A stretch of DNA of 21,125 nucleotides from an uncultured Methanobrevibacter sp. (GTDB lineage Archaea; Methanobacteriota; Methanobacteria; Methanobacteriales; Methanobacteriaceae), in the NCBI GenBank assembly GCA_902782595.1, contig CACZNW010000113.1, forward strand, positions 1 through 21,125, read 5' to 3'. A program made the position numbers and the translations under genes. Every line of letters starts with the position of its first letter. The stretch's first letter is position 1. Positions 5,040-15,076 of this stretch are shown here, in pieces. The notes below the pieces were generated by a model. The model was not told the DNA's origin and searched no databases. It saw nothing but the letters and a program-made list of their open reading frames with translations.

Positions 5040-7055
5040 TTATAGAACTGTTGTTTTAGAAGTGTATCTTTTAGTTGATTTTTTAATGGTAATGCTGGAT
5101 TTACCTGACCCGTCATATTTAATGCTGACAGGTTCTATTTTAACGGTGTGTTTTCCGACTGAGTACTCGTTTGTAAATATTCCGGCAATTCCTTTATATT
5201 TATCAACTTTTTTAGATTTGACAGTGACTGTTTTGAACTTTTTACCTGTGAAAATTTTGAATTTGACTTTAACGCCGTTCACTCCCTTTTTGGTTTTTTT
5301 GTTTAAAACCTGAAATGATATTAAAGAACCTTTTTTACCGTTGACCCTTTTGTTAAGTTTGAATTTTAAACTAACGGGTTTGATAACTTTAATATAGGAA
5401 GTTATAGTGTTAAAATTATATCCGGGATGATTTCCGCTGACAATTATCTTATGCCTGCCCTTGGCCAGACTGCTTGTTTTAAAACTGGCAACACCTTTGG
5501 AGTTGGTTTTCACTTTTATTTCTTTGGCTTTTTTACCAGTAAATACTTTTAAAGTAATCACCATATCAGCAATAGGTTTATGGGTTTTGGAATTTATTAC
5601 TTTAATTGACCATATTGTACCTTTTTTAAGCTGAACAGTAGTGGTGGTTGACGATGCACTGATTACGGCAGTTGCCCTGTTTACAGTAATATTGATGTCA
5701 CGTTCTGTTGAATAATGATTTTCATCGGGAGTTGTTGTGACCCTCAATACATATTTTCCAACATTCAGGTTAGAAACCGTCAGTGTATTTTTTTCAAAAT
5801 TGATTTTTGCTTCCGGATGATTTAAAACTTTAATGTTTTTCTTTTCTATTTTTCCTCCTTCAACAGTTACAAGAATCGGATCTGATGTTGCTCCATATTC
5901 AAAAATGATACCTGCACTGAAGGAAATGCTGGAATCTTCTTTAAATATTGTAAAATTATTACCATTGTTGTCCAATTCACTTTGGGATATTCCGTAAACA
6001 GCATCATATTTGGTTTCATTGTATTTTATTTGAAAATTGTTTGATATAACATATGAAGTGGTATTTGTGTAAATGTCTTTTCCCAGATTAGCAGAGTTAT
6101 CTGCAAATAAAGAATACATAACTATATTGGATTTTCCCAAAATTACAGCCCCTCCATTTGAATTAGAAGCTCTGTTTTTTGTGAAGTTGCAGTAGTTAAT
6201 AAGTAAACTTTCACCACTGCTGAAAACTGCTCCTCCTCCAGTTGAATTTAACCCATCAACATAATTATTCTTAAAAATGCACTGTAAAATTCTATTGTGG
6301 TTATTTTTTATAAATAATGCTCCTCCTGCACTGGCAGCATGATTGCCTGTGAAGTTACAGTATTCTATTTTTAAATTTGCACAATCGCTGAATATTGCTC
6401 CTCCACTTGCTGATGTTAGATCAGTGACATAATTATTTTCAAATTTACAGTTAGTAATTGAATTATCCTTTCCGCAAATATAAATCGCAGCTCCCTGGCC
6501 TGCCCGGTTATTGGTGAAAATACAGTTGGTTATATTACAGTTATCTCCTTCCAGCAATACGGCACCTCCACGGCTATTTGGAGCAATATTTTTGCTGAAT
6601 TCACAGTCAATTATAGTTCCGTTATTTCCCTGCCATAGGATTGCACCACCATTAGTATTGGTAGCCTGTATGAATTTTATATTTTTAAAAACAACCTTGG
6701 AAGCATCTGAACTGATTTTGAAAAATCTGTAGTTGGAGGCATGCATGTCCTGCTGGTGAAAACTGGCTCCCTCACCGGTTCCTTCAATGGTTATTGATTT
6801 ATTAATGTTTATTTCACTTTCAAATTCAAATGTTCCATTGAGATAAATTTTATCTCCATCATTAGCTGACTCAACAGTGTTTTTAATGTCTTCAAAGATA
6901 TAATTGTCATCATTGAATTGATAAGTAACTGGCTCAGCCAGTATTTCATCACCCGCATCAGTTTCAATGTCTGCTGTATCATCAGCTGCACATACCTGTG
7001 AAATCATGCAGACACCCATTAAAATGATTAAAAGAAATATTATTTTCTTATTCAT
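5040..7055 (-). CDS. Adhesin-like protein, beta-helix with Ig-like domains (third paralogue type, 671 aa)
   Basis: This is a secreted surface protein of the methanogen adhesin-like family. Residues 1-23 are a signal peptide (MNKKIIFLLIILMG...SQVCA). Residues about 50-345 form a right-handed parallel beta-helix, with seven coils marked by GGA(I/V/L) or GAAI, each followed by a pattern like N-x-x-I-x-N-C-x-F-x-x-N. Then comes the SISFSAGIIFEYG segment and an Ig-like domain (about 375-465, ending INITVNRATAV). Next is a Big_1-like Ig domain (about 470-565, with SKGVASFKTSSL) and a lysine-rich C-terminal domain ending KSSITIKKSTKRYTSKTTVL. Many N-x-S/T sites suggest glycosylation. The basic end probably holds the protein in the pseudomurein wall, since there is no C-terminal membrane helix. 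A GGCGGTGAT ribosome binding site lies five bases before the ATG, and the gene begins 17 bases after the previous adhesin's stop. The binding target is unknown. Confidence 0.88.
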   Translation of the reverse strand: MNKKIIFLLIILMGVCMISQVCAADDTADIETDAGDEILAEPVTYQFNDDNYIFEDIKNTVESANDGDKIYLNGTFEFESEININKSITIEGTGEGASFHQQDMHASNYRFFKISSDASKVVFKNIKFIQATNTNGGAILWQGNNGTIIDCEFSKNIAPNSRGGAVLLEGDNCNITNCIFTNNRAGQGAAIYICGKDNSITNCKFENNYVTDLTSASGGAIFSDCANLKIEYCNFTGNHAASAGGALFIKNNHNRILQCIFKNNYVDGLNSTGGGAVFSSGESLLINYCNFTKNRASNSNGGAVILGKSNIVMYSLFADNSANLGKDIYTNTTSYVISNNFQIKYNETKYDAVYGISQSELDNNGNNFTIFKEDSSISFSAGIIFEYGATSDPILVTVEGGKIEKKNIKVLNHPEAKINFEKNTLTVSNLNVGKYVLRVTTTPDENHYSTERDINITVNRATAVISASSTTTTVQLKKGTIWSIKVINSKTHKPIADMVITLKVFTGKKAKEIKVKTNSKGVASFKTSSLAKGRHKIIVSGNHPGYNFNTITSYIKVIKPVSLKFKLNKRVNGKKGSLISFQVLNKKTKKGVNGVKVKFKIFTGKKFKTVTVKSKKVDKYKGIAGIFTNEYSVGKHTVKIEPVSIKYDGSGKSSITIKKSTKRYTSKTTVL

Positions 7056-7072
7056 CTAAATCACCGCCGATT

Positions 7073-9169
7073 TTATAGTTTGGTTGTTTTTAAATTATAT
7101 TTTTTAGCGGATTTTTTAATTACAATGCTGGATTTGCCCGAACCACTGTATTTAATGCTTACAGGCTTGACTATAACTGTGTGTTTTCCAACAGAGAATT
7201 TGTTTGTGAAAAATCCTGTAATTCCTTTGATTTTCTTACCATTCTTTTTGACTGTTTTTGTTTTAAGAGAAATTGTTGAATACTTTTTACCGTTTTTTAT
7301 CATGAATATGACTTTAACACCATTAACTGCCTTTTTAGTCTTTTTGTTTAAAACCTGGAATGAAATTAAAGATCCTGTATTGGAATTCTGCCTTTTGTAT
7401 ACCTTGAACTTTAAAGCTGTAGGTTTGATGACATTAATATAGGAAGTTATAGTGTTGAAATTATAACCTGCATGATTTCCAGTTATAACAATTTTATGAT
7501 TACCCTGAGATAAACTGGATGTTTTAAAGTGAGCAATACCCTTGGAATCAGTTTTAACTGTAATTACATTATATTTGTTTCCGCTGAAGACTTTTAAGTT
7601 AAGGTTCATATTTTTTATAGGTTTTTTGGATTTTGAATCTATTAAAGTAATATCAAAATAACTGCTTTTTTTAAGCACGACATTAACTGAAGATGCACTT
7701 AAAACGGCAGTGGCCTTATTGACTATTATGCTTAATGTACTGTTTGCTTCAGCATATCCTTCATCCGGAGTGGTCATTACAAACAGGGTATACTCTCCAA
7801 CACCCAGATTGGAAACTGACAATGCATTGTTTGAAAAACTGATTACCGCTTCAGGATGGTCTATGACTCTGATATTTTTCTTCTCGACAATTCCCCCGAC
7901 AACGATTATCTGAATCGGACTGGATGTAGTTCCGTAATCAAAGATAATGCCCGCACTGAATGAAATGGTTGAATTGCGTTTTGTTTTAATGAATATATTG
8001 TCTGCAATAACAGTATCTAAGATTTCAGGATAGTTAACACCTACGGCATACTGTTCGGTTTCACCATAATCAAGAACAAAAGTATTGGAGATAATATTGT
8101 GATTATAATCGTTTGAATCTCCAAGATAAGCAAGGTCGTTTCCATATTCATATCCCCTATCATCTTTTCTAGCATAATTATTACTGAAAAATGAATTCCT
8201 AACAGTATCATTGACAGATAAATCAACTGCACCGCCAGTCCAATTTCCATGGTTGTTTGTGAAATTACACCCATCAATAATCAAACCGTCACAGGCACTG
8301 TAAATAGCTCCACCACCTGCATAATCATCTAATGAAAATTCTTCTTTTATAAGATAATTTCCATCAAAATTACAATTAAAAATTCTGGTGTTTGTACTGT
8401 CGGATATGGAAATTGCACCGCCCATAAATGTAGCTGAATTCTTTGTAAAATTGGAATTGATTACAGTACAGTTATCTCCTCTTACAACCAATGCACCACC
8501 CTGACCTCTTTTCTCACCAGTAGCCGCATTGCCTCTAAATTCACATGTGTTAATTATTCCGTTATTTCCGTTCCAGACTATAGCTCCACCGAATTCATCT
8601 GCAATATTGTTTATGAAAGTGGAATTGACTACACTGCAGTTATTTCCAAAAACCAGTATAGCTCCACCTATAGCGTTGGTTTTTCTTGCCAGATTATCCT
8701 CAAATGTACAGTTGATTATTGAACCGTAATCTCCGTGCCATGTAACTGCACCTCCGAAAAAGAAATTACCTCCAATGAATTTTAAATTTTTCAAAACAAC
8801 ATTTGAAGCTGTGTGATTAATATAGAAGAAGGTTGATGTATAATTTTTACCATCTCCGTTAAATACCAATGTAGAACCGTTTCCATCAATTGTAATTGTT
8901 TTATTGATATTAATGAGATAATCACAGTTATAGGTTGATCCGTTAAGAGTGATTGTTTCGTTTTCTTTTGCCTGATTGATTCTTTCCTGAAGATCCCTGT
9001 ATTCATTATCTGAAATCTGGTCAGCCTCATCAACTGCAATTTCATCCGCATCACATGGCGCTTCCACAATCCCCGCATCACTGTCCGTTAAATTATCAGC
9101 AGCACTTGCATGTGATATGGCGCAGATGCCTATGAGAATAACCAGAAACAATATTATTTTTCTGTTCAT
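7073..9169 (-). CDS. Adhesin-like protein, beta-helix with Ig-like domains (698 aa)
   Basis: This is a paralogue of the next adhesin downstream, with the same order of parts. It has a signal peptide (1-23, MNRKIILFLVILIG...SHASA), an acidic segment, and a beta-helix of about seven GGA-type coils. The first coil has GGAVTWHGDYG and a late one GGGAIYSACDG. Then come the SISFSAGIIFDYGTT segment, two Ig-like domains and a lysine-rich end finishing SIVIKKSAKKYNLKTTKL. The last 320 residues are much closer to the paralogue than the beta-helix is, so the wall-associated half is conserved and the exposed half diverges. I start at the ATG at 9169. A GTG at 9181 is in frame but forms part of the GGTGA ribosome binding site (9175-9179). 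The gap from the previous gene's stop is 11 bases, so translation is likely coupled. Ligand unknown. Confidence 0.87.
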   Translation of the reverse strand: MNRKIILFLVILIGICAISHASAADNLTDSDAGIVEAPCDADEIAVDEADQISDNEYRDLQERINQAKENETITLNGSTYNCDYLININKTITIDGNGSTLVFNGDGKNYTSTFFYINHTASNVVLKNLKFIGGNFFFGGAVTWHGDYGSIINCTFEDNLARKTNAIGGAILVFGNNCSVVNSTFINNIADEFGGAIVWNGNNGIINTCEFRGNAATGEKRGQGGALVVRGDNCTVINSNFTKNSATFMGGAISISDSTNTRIFNCNFDGNYLIKEEFSLDDYAGGGAIYSACDGLIIDGCNFTNNHGNWTGGAVDLSVNDTVRNSFFSNNYARKDDRGYEYGNDLAYLGDSNDYNHNIISNTFVLDYGETEQYAVGVNYPEILDTVIADNIFIKTKRNSTISFSAGIIFDYGTTSSPIQIIVVGGIVEKKNIRVIDHPEAVISFSNNALSVSNLGVGEYTLFVMTTPDEGYAEANSTLSIIVNKATAVLSASSVNVVLKKSSYFDITLIDSKSKKPIKNMNLNLKVFSGNKYNVITVKTDSKGIAHFKTSSLSQGNHKIVITGNHAGYNFNTITSYINVIKPTALKFKVYKRQNSNTGSLISFQVLNKKTKKAVNGVKVIFMIKNGKKYSTISLKTKTVKKNGKKIKGITGFFTNKFSVGKHTVIVKPVSIKYSGSGKSSIVIKKSAKKYNLKTTKL

Positions 9170-9174
9170 AATCT

Positions 9175-9179
9175 TCACC
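9175..9179 (-). promoter_or_regulatory. Ribosome binding site deciding the adhesin start
   Basis: The minus strand runs TAGTGGTGAAGATTATG. The stop of the upstream adhesin, the GGTGA binding site and the ATG at 9169 are compressed into 17 bases. This rules out the upstream in-frame GTG as the likely start and implies coupled translation. Confidence 0.65.
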
Positions 9180-9180
9180 A

Positions 9181-12100
9181 CTATTTTTTAACTTTTACTG
9201 AATATTTTACAGTGTCTTTTAAATATGTTGCTTGATATTTTATTTTTTTACCTATTTTAAGTTTTTTGATTGTATTCTGTTTTATGACTACTTTAGCCAC
9301 TCCTTTTTTACTGGTTTTTGCCTTGAACTTTTTACCGTTGAATTTGAATGTGATTTTTTTATACTTGAGATACTTGCCGTTTACCTTTTTCAGTGTTGCC
9401 TTCAACACTATTTTTTTCGCAGACTTTTTAACCTTAACTTTTTTAAGTGAAAGCACATGTGTTACCATTAAATTCTTTGTAACACTAATAGTGGATGATT
9501 TTGAAGTTATTTTATAGTTTCCAGGAGCGTTATTTATCTGAATGCCAGCAATTCCTTTGGAATCGGTTGTGACGGTTTTGTAAACCTTACCATCTATTAA
9601 AAATGTCACTTCCACTCCACTTAAAGTACTGCCGTCGGCCCTATAAACAGTAACTGCATACCTACCGGATGACAGATACATTATTTTGGTATTTTCAGCA
9701 GCAATCCTAGTTGCTTCATTGTTAATGTCGAAAATTCTGGATTTGGAAGATGAACCGTACTTGTTATCCCCTGAGTAAACCCATGAAATCAGGTATCTTC
9801 CATTTTTAAAGCTTGAGATGTCCAGTGTTGCAATACCATTTACAACATCCCTAACGACATATTTGATTCCATTAATATAAAATGTGATTGTTCCTGTTGC
9901 ATCATATGCTATTTCACCAGTTTCATTGTCCCTTACATAAACCGTTAAGGTATTGCCATCAGATTCTCCATCCGGGTCAGTTTCCTTAGGCAATATGGAC
10001 AGCAGGTAATTTATTTTGGTTTTACCGTCCTCTTCATAGAAAATGTTTCCGTCAAATGAATTTCCGAAGTACAGGAAATTGACTGTGTGATTTCCGTGAC
10101 TGTATCCTTCGGTTGAGAAAGTGTAGTTGACCTTACCGTTGATGATTTCCCTAACTACAGGACTTAATCCGTCCATTGAAATTACAATGTCTCCTGTTGA
10201 ATTATCCAAATCCAAACAGATATTTGCATCATCTCCCATTACAACACCTTCTGAAATGTAAACCTTAGGCATGATTCTGAATGATGTGGTGAATGATTTT
10301 ACCTCATAGTCTCTTCCGTCATAATATGCATTAATATCATAAATTCCAACAGACAAGTTAGCCAAATCAATTCTTGCATTACCGTTTACCAGTGGCACTG
10401 CACATATCTCGGTTTTCCTGTTATTATTGTAAACCCTGAGGCTGCCTGTTGCATTTTGTGGAAGCATTAAGCTGACTATGCGCTTACCATTCATGAAGTC
10501 TCCCACTACCCCATAATATGAAACATTTAAAAGGGTATGGTAGCTTGACGGAGGATACTTGTCATCGCCCAGGTATTCAACAAATACATCATATTCGCCC
10601 ATTGGCAATCCTTCGATGATGAAAACCGCCTGACCGTTAATGACAGGCTGAGTATCAGTGTAGTTATTGACAGTTATTCTAACATATCCTGTTGCATCAT
10701 ATGGCAGATTGATTATAATGACATAATATTCCTGCAGGGGAACACCGTTTATGTCAATGTTGTCGTTGAAGATGTATGCTACAGTAAATGTTCCGTTTCT
10801 TGAAAATATCATGTTTCCATAATTGTCATAATAAATGATTGTGTAATTGTGCACACCATAGACATTATCACCTGTGAGATACTGAGTCAGTGAAATTTCA
10901 CTAGATCCGTTTACTAAAGTACGGTTTGCAACGAGTTTATTGTCAATATAGATTAAAACATATCCTTCTGCTCCTTCACCAAGATTTATCTTAATTACAT
11001 CCTCATCATTTAGGACAATCTTATCCGGGAAGTCAACCCAACTTCCGTCATCACCGATGAATATTGTTATATAATTGTTGTAGTAAAAAGTTGCATTCTC
11101 ATTTTCATAAACAACCCATATTGTATGATTGCCGTAGCTTAAAACTCCCAAATCAATAGTGTTGTTTCCGGCAACTACAGTGTAGTTTATTGTATTTCCA
11201 CCGTCAATCTGAATGTACACTATACCGTCTTCGGGAACATTAATTGCAATTGTTGCATTTTCATTTTCCTTGAAATTATCACCGACGGTTACTGTTACAT
11301 CACCTTTTTGAACCAGTGTTTCAAATGTTTTAGAAGATGAGTTTAAGAGAGTTCCGAATTCACTATCAAATAGCTTTACCTCCGCAGTGTGTGTTCCCGC
11401 AGACCATGCCTGGGATGAAGTGAATGTGATTAGTCCTTTTTCAAAGTACTGGTGTGAGTACAGTTTTCCGTCAATGTATAATTCACCGTATGCCATCATC
11501 GGCTTAAATATTTTGATATCAGCAAAAGGCAATGCCATACCATATCTTGAAGTTTCATTTATTGTGATAACTATATCCTCTAAAAGTTCAACATTCACGA
11601 TTTTATTTATGATATTCAGTGCAGTTATGCCGTCAGATGTGTAATTAACATCAATATAATACTCTCCGTTTCCCTCAAAGAATCCCAGGTCATCCATGGA
11701 TATTGCGAATTTGTCACCTGAAGATGACTTGATATCTTCGATTTTGAATTTATAAACCGCTTTACTGTCAAAGTCTGTTGATACATTCATGTTTGAAATA
11801 CTTGAGTTATGTTTATTTTTGAACTTGACCATTACAGTGATTTGACCTGTGGTGACTAAATCCGGAATGTTTAACCTAACAAAATCACCGTAGTAATCAT
11901 TAACATTACTTTCCACTGACGGTGAAAATTCTTCCGGAGCCACATCTTTCAAGAGAAAATCGGAAGTGGCCTGACCGATTTCATCCTCCTCTCCGATATT
12001 TCCACAGATGCAATCATCAAAACCTGCGCTTAAACAGTTGTTTCCCTTTAAAGAATTATCCTGACCGGATTCCATATTTCCACTGTCGCAGACTGAAGAG

Positions 12101-12285
12101 TTTTGTGTATCTGAAACTGCTGTGAAATTAGCATCAAAATCATCCTCAACAGTACATTTTTCATCACTCAAAGGTATTTCATCTACAGTATCATTTACTG
12201 CCTGATTCTGTGATGCACTTACAGTTCCTATTGTTAAAATAGCCAGTAGAATAAATGCCACCAACATTATCTTTTTAAACTTCAT
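9181..12285 (-). CDS. Adhesin-like protein of Ig-like modules (1034 aa)
   Basis: This is a secreted surface protein without a beta-helix. The signal peptide is residues 1 to about 25 (MKFKKIMLVAFILLAILTIG...). A short acidic, poorly conserved stretch follows to about residue 115. The rest is a chain of beta-sandwich modules, several with the archaeal/bacterial Ig signature G-x-Y-x-(V/I)-x-x-x-Y-x-G-D-x-x-Y (GEYDVFVEYLGDDKY, GRYLISWVYSGDNKY). A Big_1-type module (DGSTLSGVEVTFLIDGK) and a lysine-rich end (KVKVKKSAKKIVLKATLKKV...KYSVKVKK) close it. From about residue 116 to the end it aligns without gaps to the C-terminus of the giant protein encoded just upstream, so it is a shortened duplicate. 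I use the ATG at 12285 after GGGTTGTTTATA; the TTG at 12294 is unlikely. The gap to the giant gene is 34 bases. Wall binding through the basic end is inference. Confidence 0.87.
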   Translation of the reverse strand: MKFKKIMLVAFILLAILTIGTVSASQNQAVNDTVDEIPLSDEKCTVEDDFDANFTAVSDTQNSSVCDSGNMESGQDNSLKGNNCLSAGFDDCICGNIGEEDEIGQATSDFLLKDVAPEEFSPSVESNVNDYYGDFVRLNIPDLVTTGQITVMVKFKNKHNSSISNMNVSTDFDSKAVYKFKIEDIKSSSGDKFAISMDDLGFFEGNGEYYIDVNYTSDGITALNIINKIVNVELLEDIVITINETSRYGMALPFADIKIFKPMMAYGELYIDGKLYSHQYFEKGLITFTSSQAWSAGTHTAEVKLFDSEFGTLLNSSSKTFETLVQKGDVTVTVGDNFKENENATIAINVPEDGIVYIQIDGGNTINYTVVAGNNTIDLGVLSYGNHTIWVVYENENATFYYNNYITIFIGDDGSWVDFPDKIVLNDEDVIKINLGEGAEGYVLIYIDNKLVANRTLVNGSSEISLTQYLTGDNVYGVHNYTIIYYDNYGNMIFSRNGTFTVAYIFNDNIDINGVPLQEYYVIIINLPYDATGYVRITVNNYTDTQPVINGQAVFIIEGLPMGEYDVFVEYLGDDKYPPSSYHTLLNVSYYGVVGDFMNGKRIVSLMLPQNATGSLRVYNNNRKTEICAVPLVNGNARIDLANLSVGIYDINAYYDGRDYEVKSFTTSFRIMPKVYISEGVVMGDDANICLDLDNSTGDIVISMDGLSPVVREIINGKVNYTFSTEGYSHGNHTVNFLYFGNSFDGNIFYEEDGKTKINYLLSILPKETDPDGESDGNTLTVYVRDNETGEIAYDATGTITFYINGIKYVVRDVVNGIATLDISSFKNGRYLISWVYSGDNKYGSSSKSRIFDINNEATRIAAENTKIMYLSSGRYAVTVYRADGSTLSGVEVTFLIDGKVYKTVTTDSKGIAGIQINNAPGNYKITSKSSTISVTKNLMVTHVLSLKKVKVKKSAKKIVLKATLKKVNGKYLKYKKITFKFNGKKFKAKTSKKGVAKVVIKQNTIKKLKIGKKIKYQATYLKDTVKYSVKVKK
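9184..11940 (-). repeat. Long direct repeat, copy 1 (3' part of the 1034-residue adhesin)
   Basis: This stretch aligns to 12320-15076 at a constant offset of 3136 bases. I checked the offset at anchors near 9451, 10555, 11891 and 11921 and found no net insertion or deletion. Similarity is highest around 9720-11060 and lower toward 11940. Confidence 0.85.
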
Positions 12286-12319
12286 TATAAACAACCCTGA
12301 TTAATTATTCTCCTAAAAC

Positions 12320-15076
12320 TCATTTAACTTTTATTGAGTATTTGACTGTGTCCTTCTTATATGTTGCCTGATATTTCACTTTTTTACCCACTTTAAGTTT
12401 TTTGAGTACTTTCTGTTTTATTGTTACTTTTGCAATGCCTTTCTTATTGGTTTTTGCCTTGAATTTTTTACCGTTGAATTTAAAAGTAATCTTATTGTTT
12501 TTCAGGTATTTGCCGTTTACTTTTTTAAGTGTTGCCTTAAGCACCAGCTTTTTAGCTGACCTTTTAACCTTAACCTTTTTAAGTGAAAGCACATGAGTTA
12601 CCTTTAGGGTTTTAGTAACACTTGCACCAGATGCCTGTGAAGTGATTTTATAACTTCCAGGCGCATGGGTTATTACCACACTTGCAACGCCTTTGGAATC
12701 GGTTGTGACTGTTTTGTAAACCTTACCATTTATTAAAAATGTTACTTTGCCTCCGCTTAAAGGACTGCCGTCAGCCTTATAAACAGTGACTGAGTATTTA
12801 CCGGATGATAGATACATTATATTGGCATCTGCTGCAACAATCCTTGCTGCTTCGTTGTTAATGTCAAAAGTCCCTGTTTTGGAAGATGAACCGTACTTGT
12901 TATCACCTGAATAGACCCATGAAATCAGATATCTTCCATTTTTAAAGCTTGAGATATCAAGTGTTGCAATACCATTTACAACCTCGACAACAGCATATTT
13001 GATTCCATTTATATAGAATGTGATTGTTCCTGTTGCATCATATGCAATTTCACCAGTCACATTGTCTCGGACATAAACTGTCAAGGTATCGCCGTTGGAT
13101 TCTCCGTCAGGATTGGTTGTTTTCGGCAGTATTGATAATATATAGTTGATTTTTGTTTTTCCGTCATCTTCAAAGAATATATTTCCGTCAAATGAATTTC
13201 CAAAGTAGAAAAAGTTCACTGTGTGATTTCCGTAACTGTATCCTTCAGTTGAGAATGTGTAGTTTACCTTACCGTTGATGATTTCCCAAACAACAGGACT
13301 TAAACCGTCCATTGTAATGACAATGTCTCCTGTAGAGTTGTCCAGATCCATGTAGATGTTTACATCATCTCCCATCACCACATTCTGAGTAATGTAGATG
13401 TCAGGCATTTGCCTGAATACTGTGGAAAATGATTTGACTTCATAGTCACTGCCGTCATAATATGCTCTTATTTCATAAATCCCCACTGAAACATTACTTA
13501 AATCTATTCTTGCCTTACCGTTTACAAGGGCAACTGAGGTCAGTACTGATTTTCTGTTGTCATTATAAACTACAAGATTTCCTGTTGCGTTTTCCGGAAG
13601 AATTAAACTGACAATTCGTCTTCCATCCAAAAAGTCTCCAAACACTCCATAATATGAAACGTTCATAAGTGTATGGTAACTTGAAGGAGGATACTTGTCA
13701 TCGCCCAGGTATTCGACAAAGACATCATATTCACCCATAGGCAATCCTTCAATGATAAATACTGCCTGACCGTTAACAACAGGCTGGGTATCGGTGTAGT
13801 TGTTGATTGTTATTCTTACATATCCTGTTGCATCAGGCGGAAGATTAACAACAATAACATAATATTCCTGTAGAGGAACACCGTTACTGTCGATGTTGTC
13901 TTTGAAGATGTATGCTACGGTAAATGTTCCGTTCCTTGAAAATATCAGATTGCCGTTACTGTCGTAGTAAAGTATTGTGTAGTTGTGAAGACCGTAGATA
14001 TTGTCTCCGGTAAGATACCTTGTCAGGGAGATTTCGGCCGAACCGTTTACCAGAGTGCGGTTTTCAACCAGTCTTCCGTCAATATAGACCAGTATATAAC
14101 CTTCCGCTCCTTCGCCAACATTTATTTTAATGACATCCTCATCGTTTAAAACGATTTTGTCAGGGAAGTCAACCCAACTTCCGTCATCACCGATAAATAT
14201 TATTATATGGTTATTGTAATATGATGTGCCGTTTTCATTTTCATATATTATCCAGATTGTATGATTTCCATAGCTTAAAACACCCAAATCAATGGTATTG
14301 TTGCCTTCTGTGACTGTATAATTGATTATTTTACCTCCGTCAACTTGAACGTATACAACACCGCTTTGCGGAACCTGAATTACGAATGTTGCGTTTTCAT
14401 TTTCCCTGAAACTATCGCCGACATATACATTCACATCCCCTGTCCGGGTTAAGGTTTCAAATGTCCTGGCGGAAGAGTTTAAAAGACTTCCGAATTCACT
14501 GTTGAATACCTTTATCTCTGCAGAATGATTTCCCGGTGCCCATTCAGTGGAGGAGGTGAATATTATTAATCCTTTTTCAAAAGGTTTGTGGGAGTAAAGT
14601 TTTCCGTCAACGTATAACTCTCCATAAGCGTTTAGAGGTTCAAATATTTTAACGCTTGCAAACGGCAATTCCATACCGTATCTTGAAGTTTCATTAATGC
14701 TTATTATAACATCCTTTAAGAATTCAACATTTACAGATTTATCAGTGATATTTAGCATGTTAACGTTGTCCGCTGTGAATTTAACATCAACATCATAATT
14801 TCCGTTGTCTTCAAAGAAATTCAAATCAAACAGTGAAAACACGAAATCGCTTCCATAATTGGCTTTGATATCAGCAATGTTAAACCTGTAGACTGCCTGA
14901 CTGTCAAAGTCTTTTGTAACGTTCATATCTGAAATGTTTGTATCCATATTGTTTTTGAATCTGATTGTTACAATGATTTGACCTTCATTTATTAAATCCG
15001 GAATGTTTAAAGCAATGAAGTTAGCATAGTAATCTTCCACATTATCTTTTACTTCAGGTGTGAAATCCTCGGAAGT
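12320..15076 (-). repeat. Long direct repeat, copy 2 (3' part of the giant adhesin)
   Basis: This is the partner of 9184-11940. It encodes the last ~920 residues of the giant protein. A 36-residue block containing EGLPMGEYDVFVEYLGDDKY is identical in both proteins, while the N-terminal part of the repeat is only moderately conserved. Confidence 0.85.

Noticed and set aside
5040..5042. A frameshifted extension of the last adhesin into the relic at 4918-4992
   Set aside because: The last adhesin already has a complete family-type C-terminus and its own terminator hairpin, so the relic is a separate second tail.
7080..7442. A plus-strand open frame of 120 codons opposite the end of a beta-helix adhesin
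   Set aside because: It is the mirror of the lysine-rich coding sequence, giving a Phe/Leu-rich translation. Similar frames occur opposite every adhesin tail (5062-5313, 9232-9517, 12402-12596), so it reflects base composition, not a gene.
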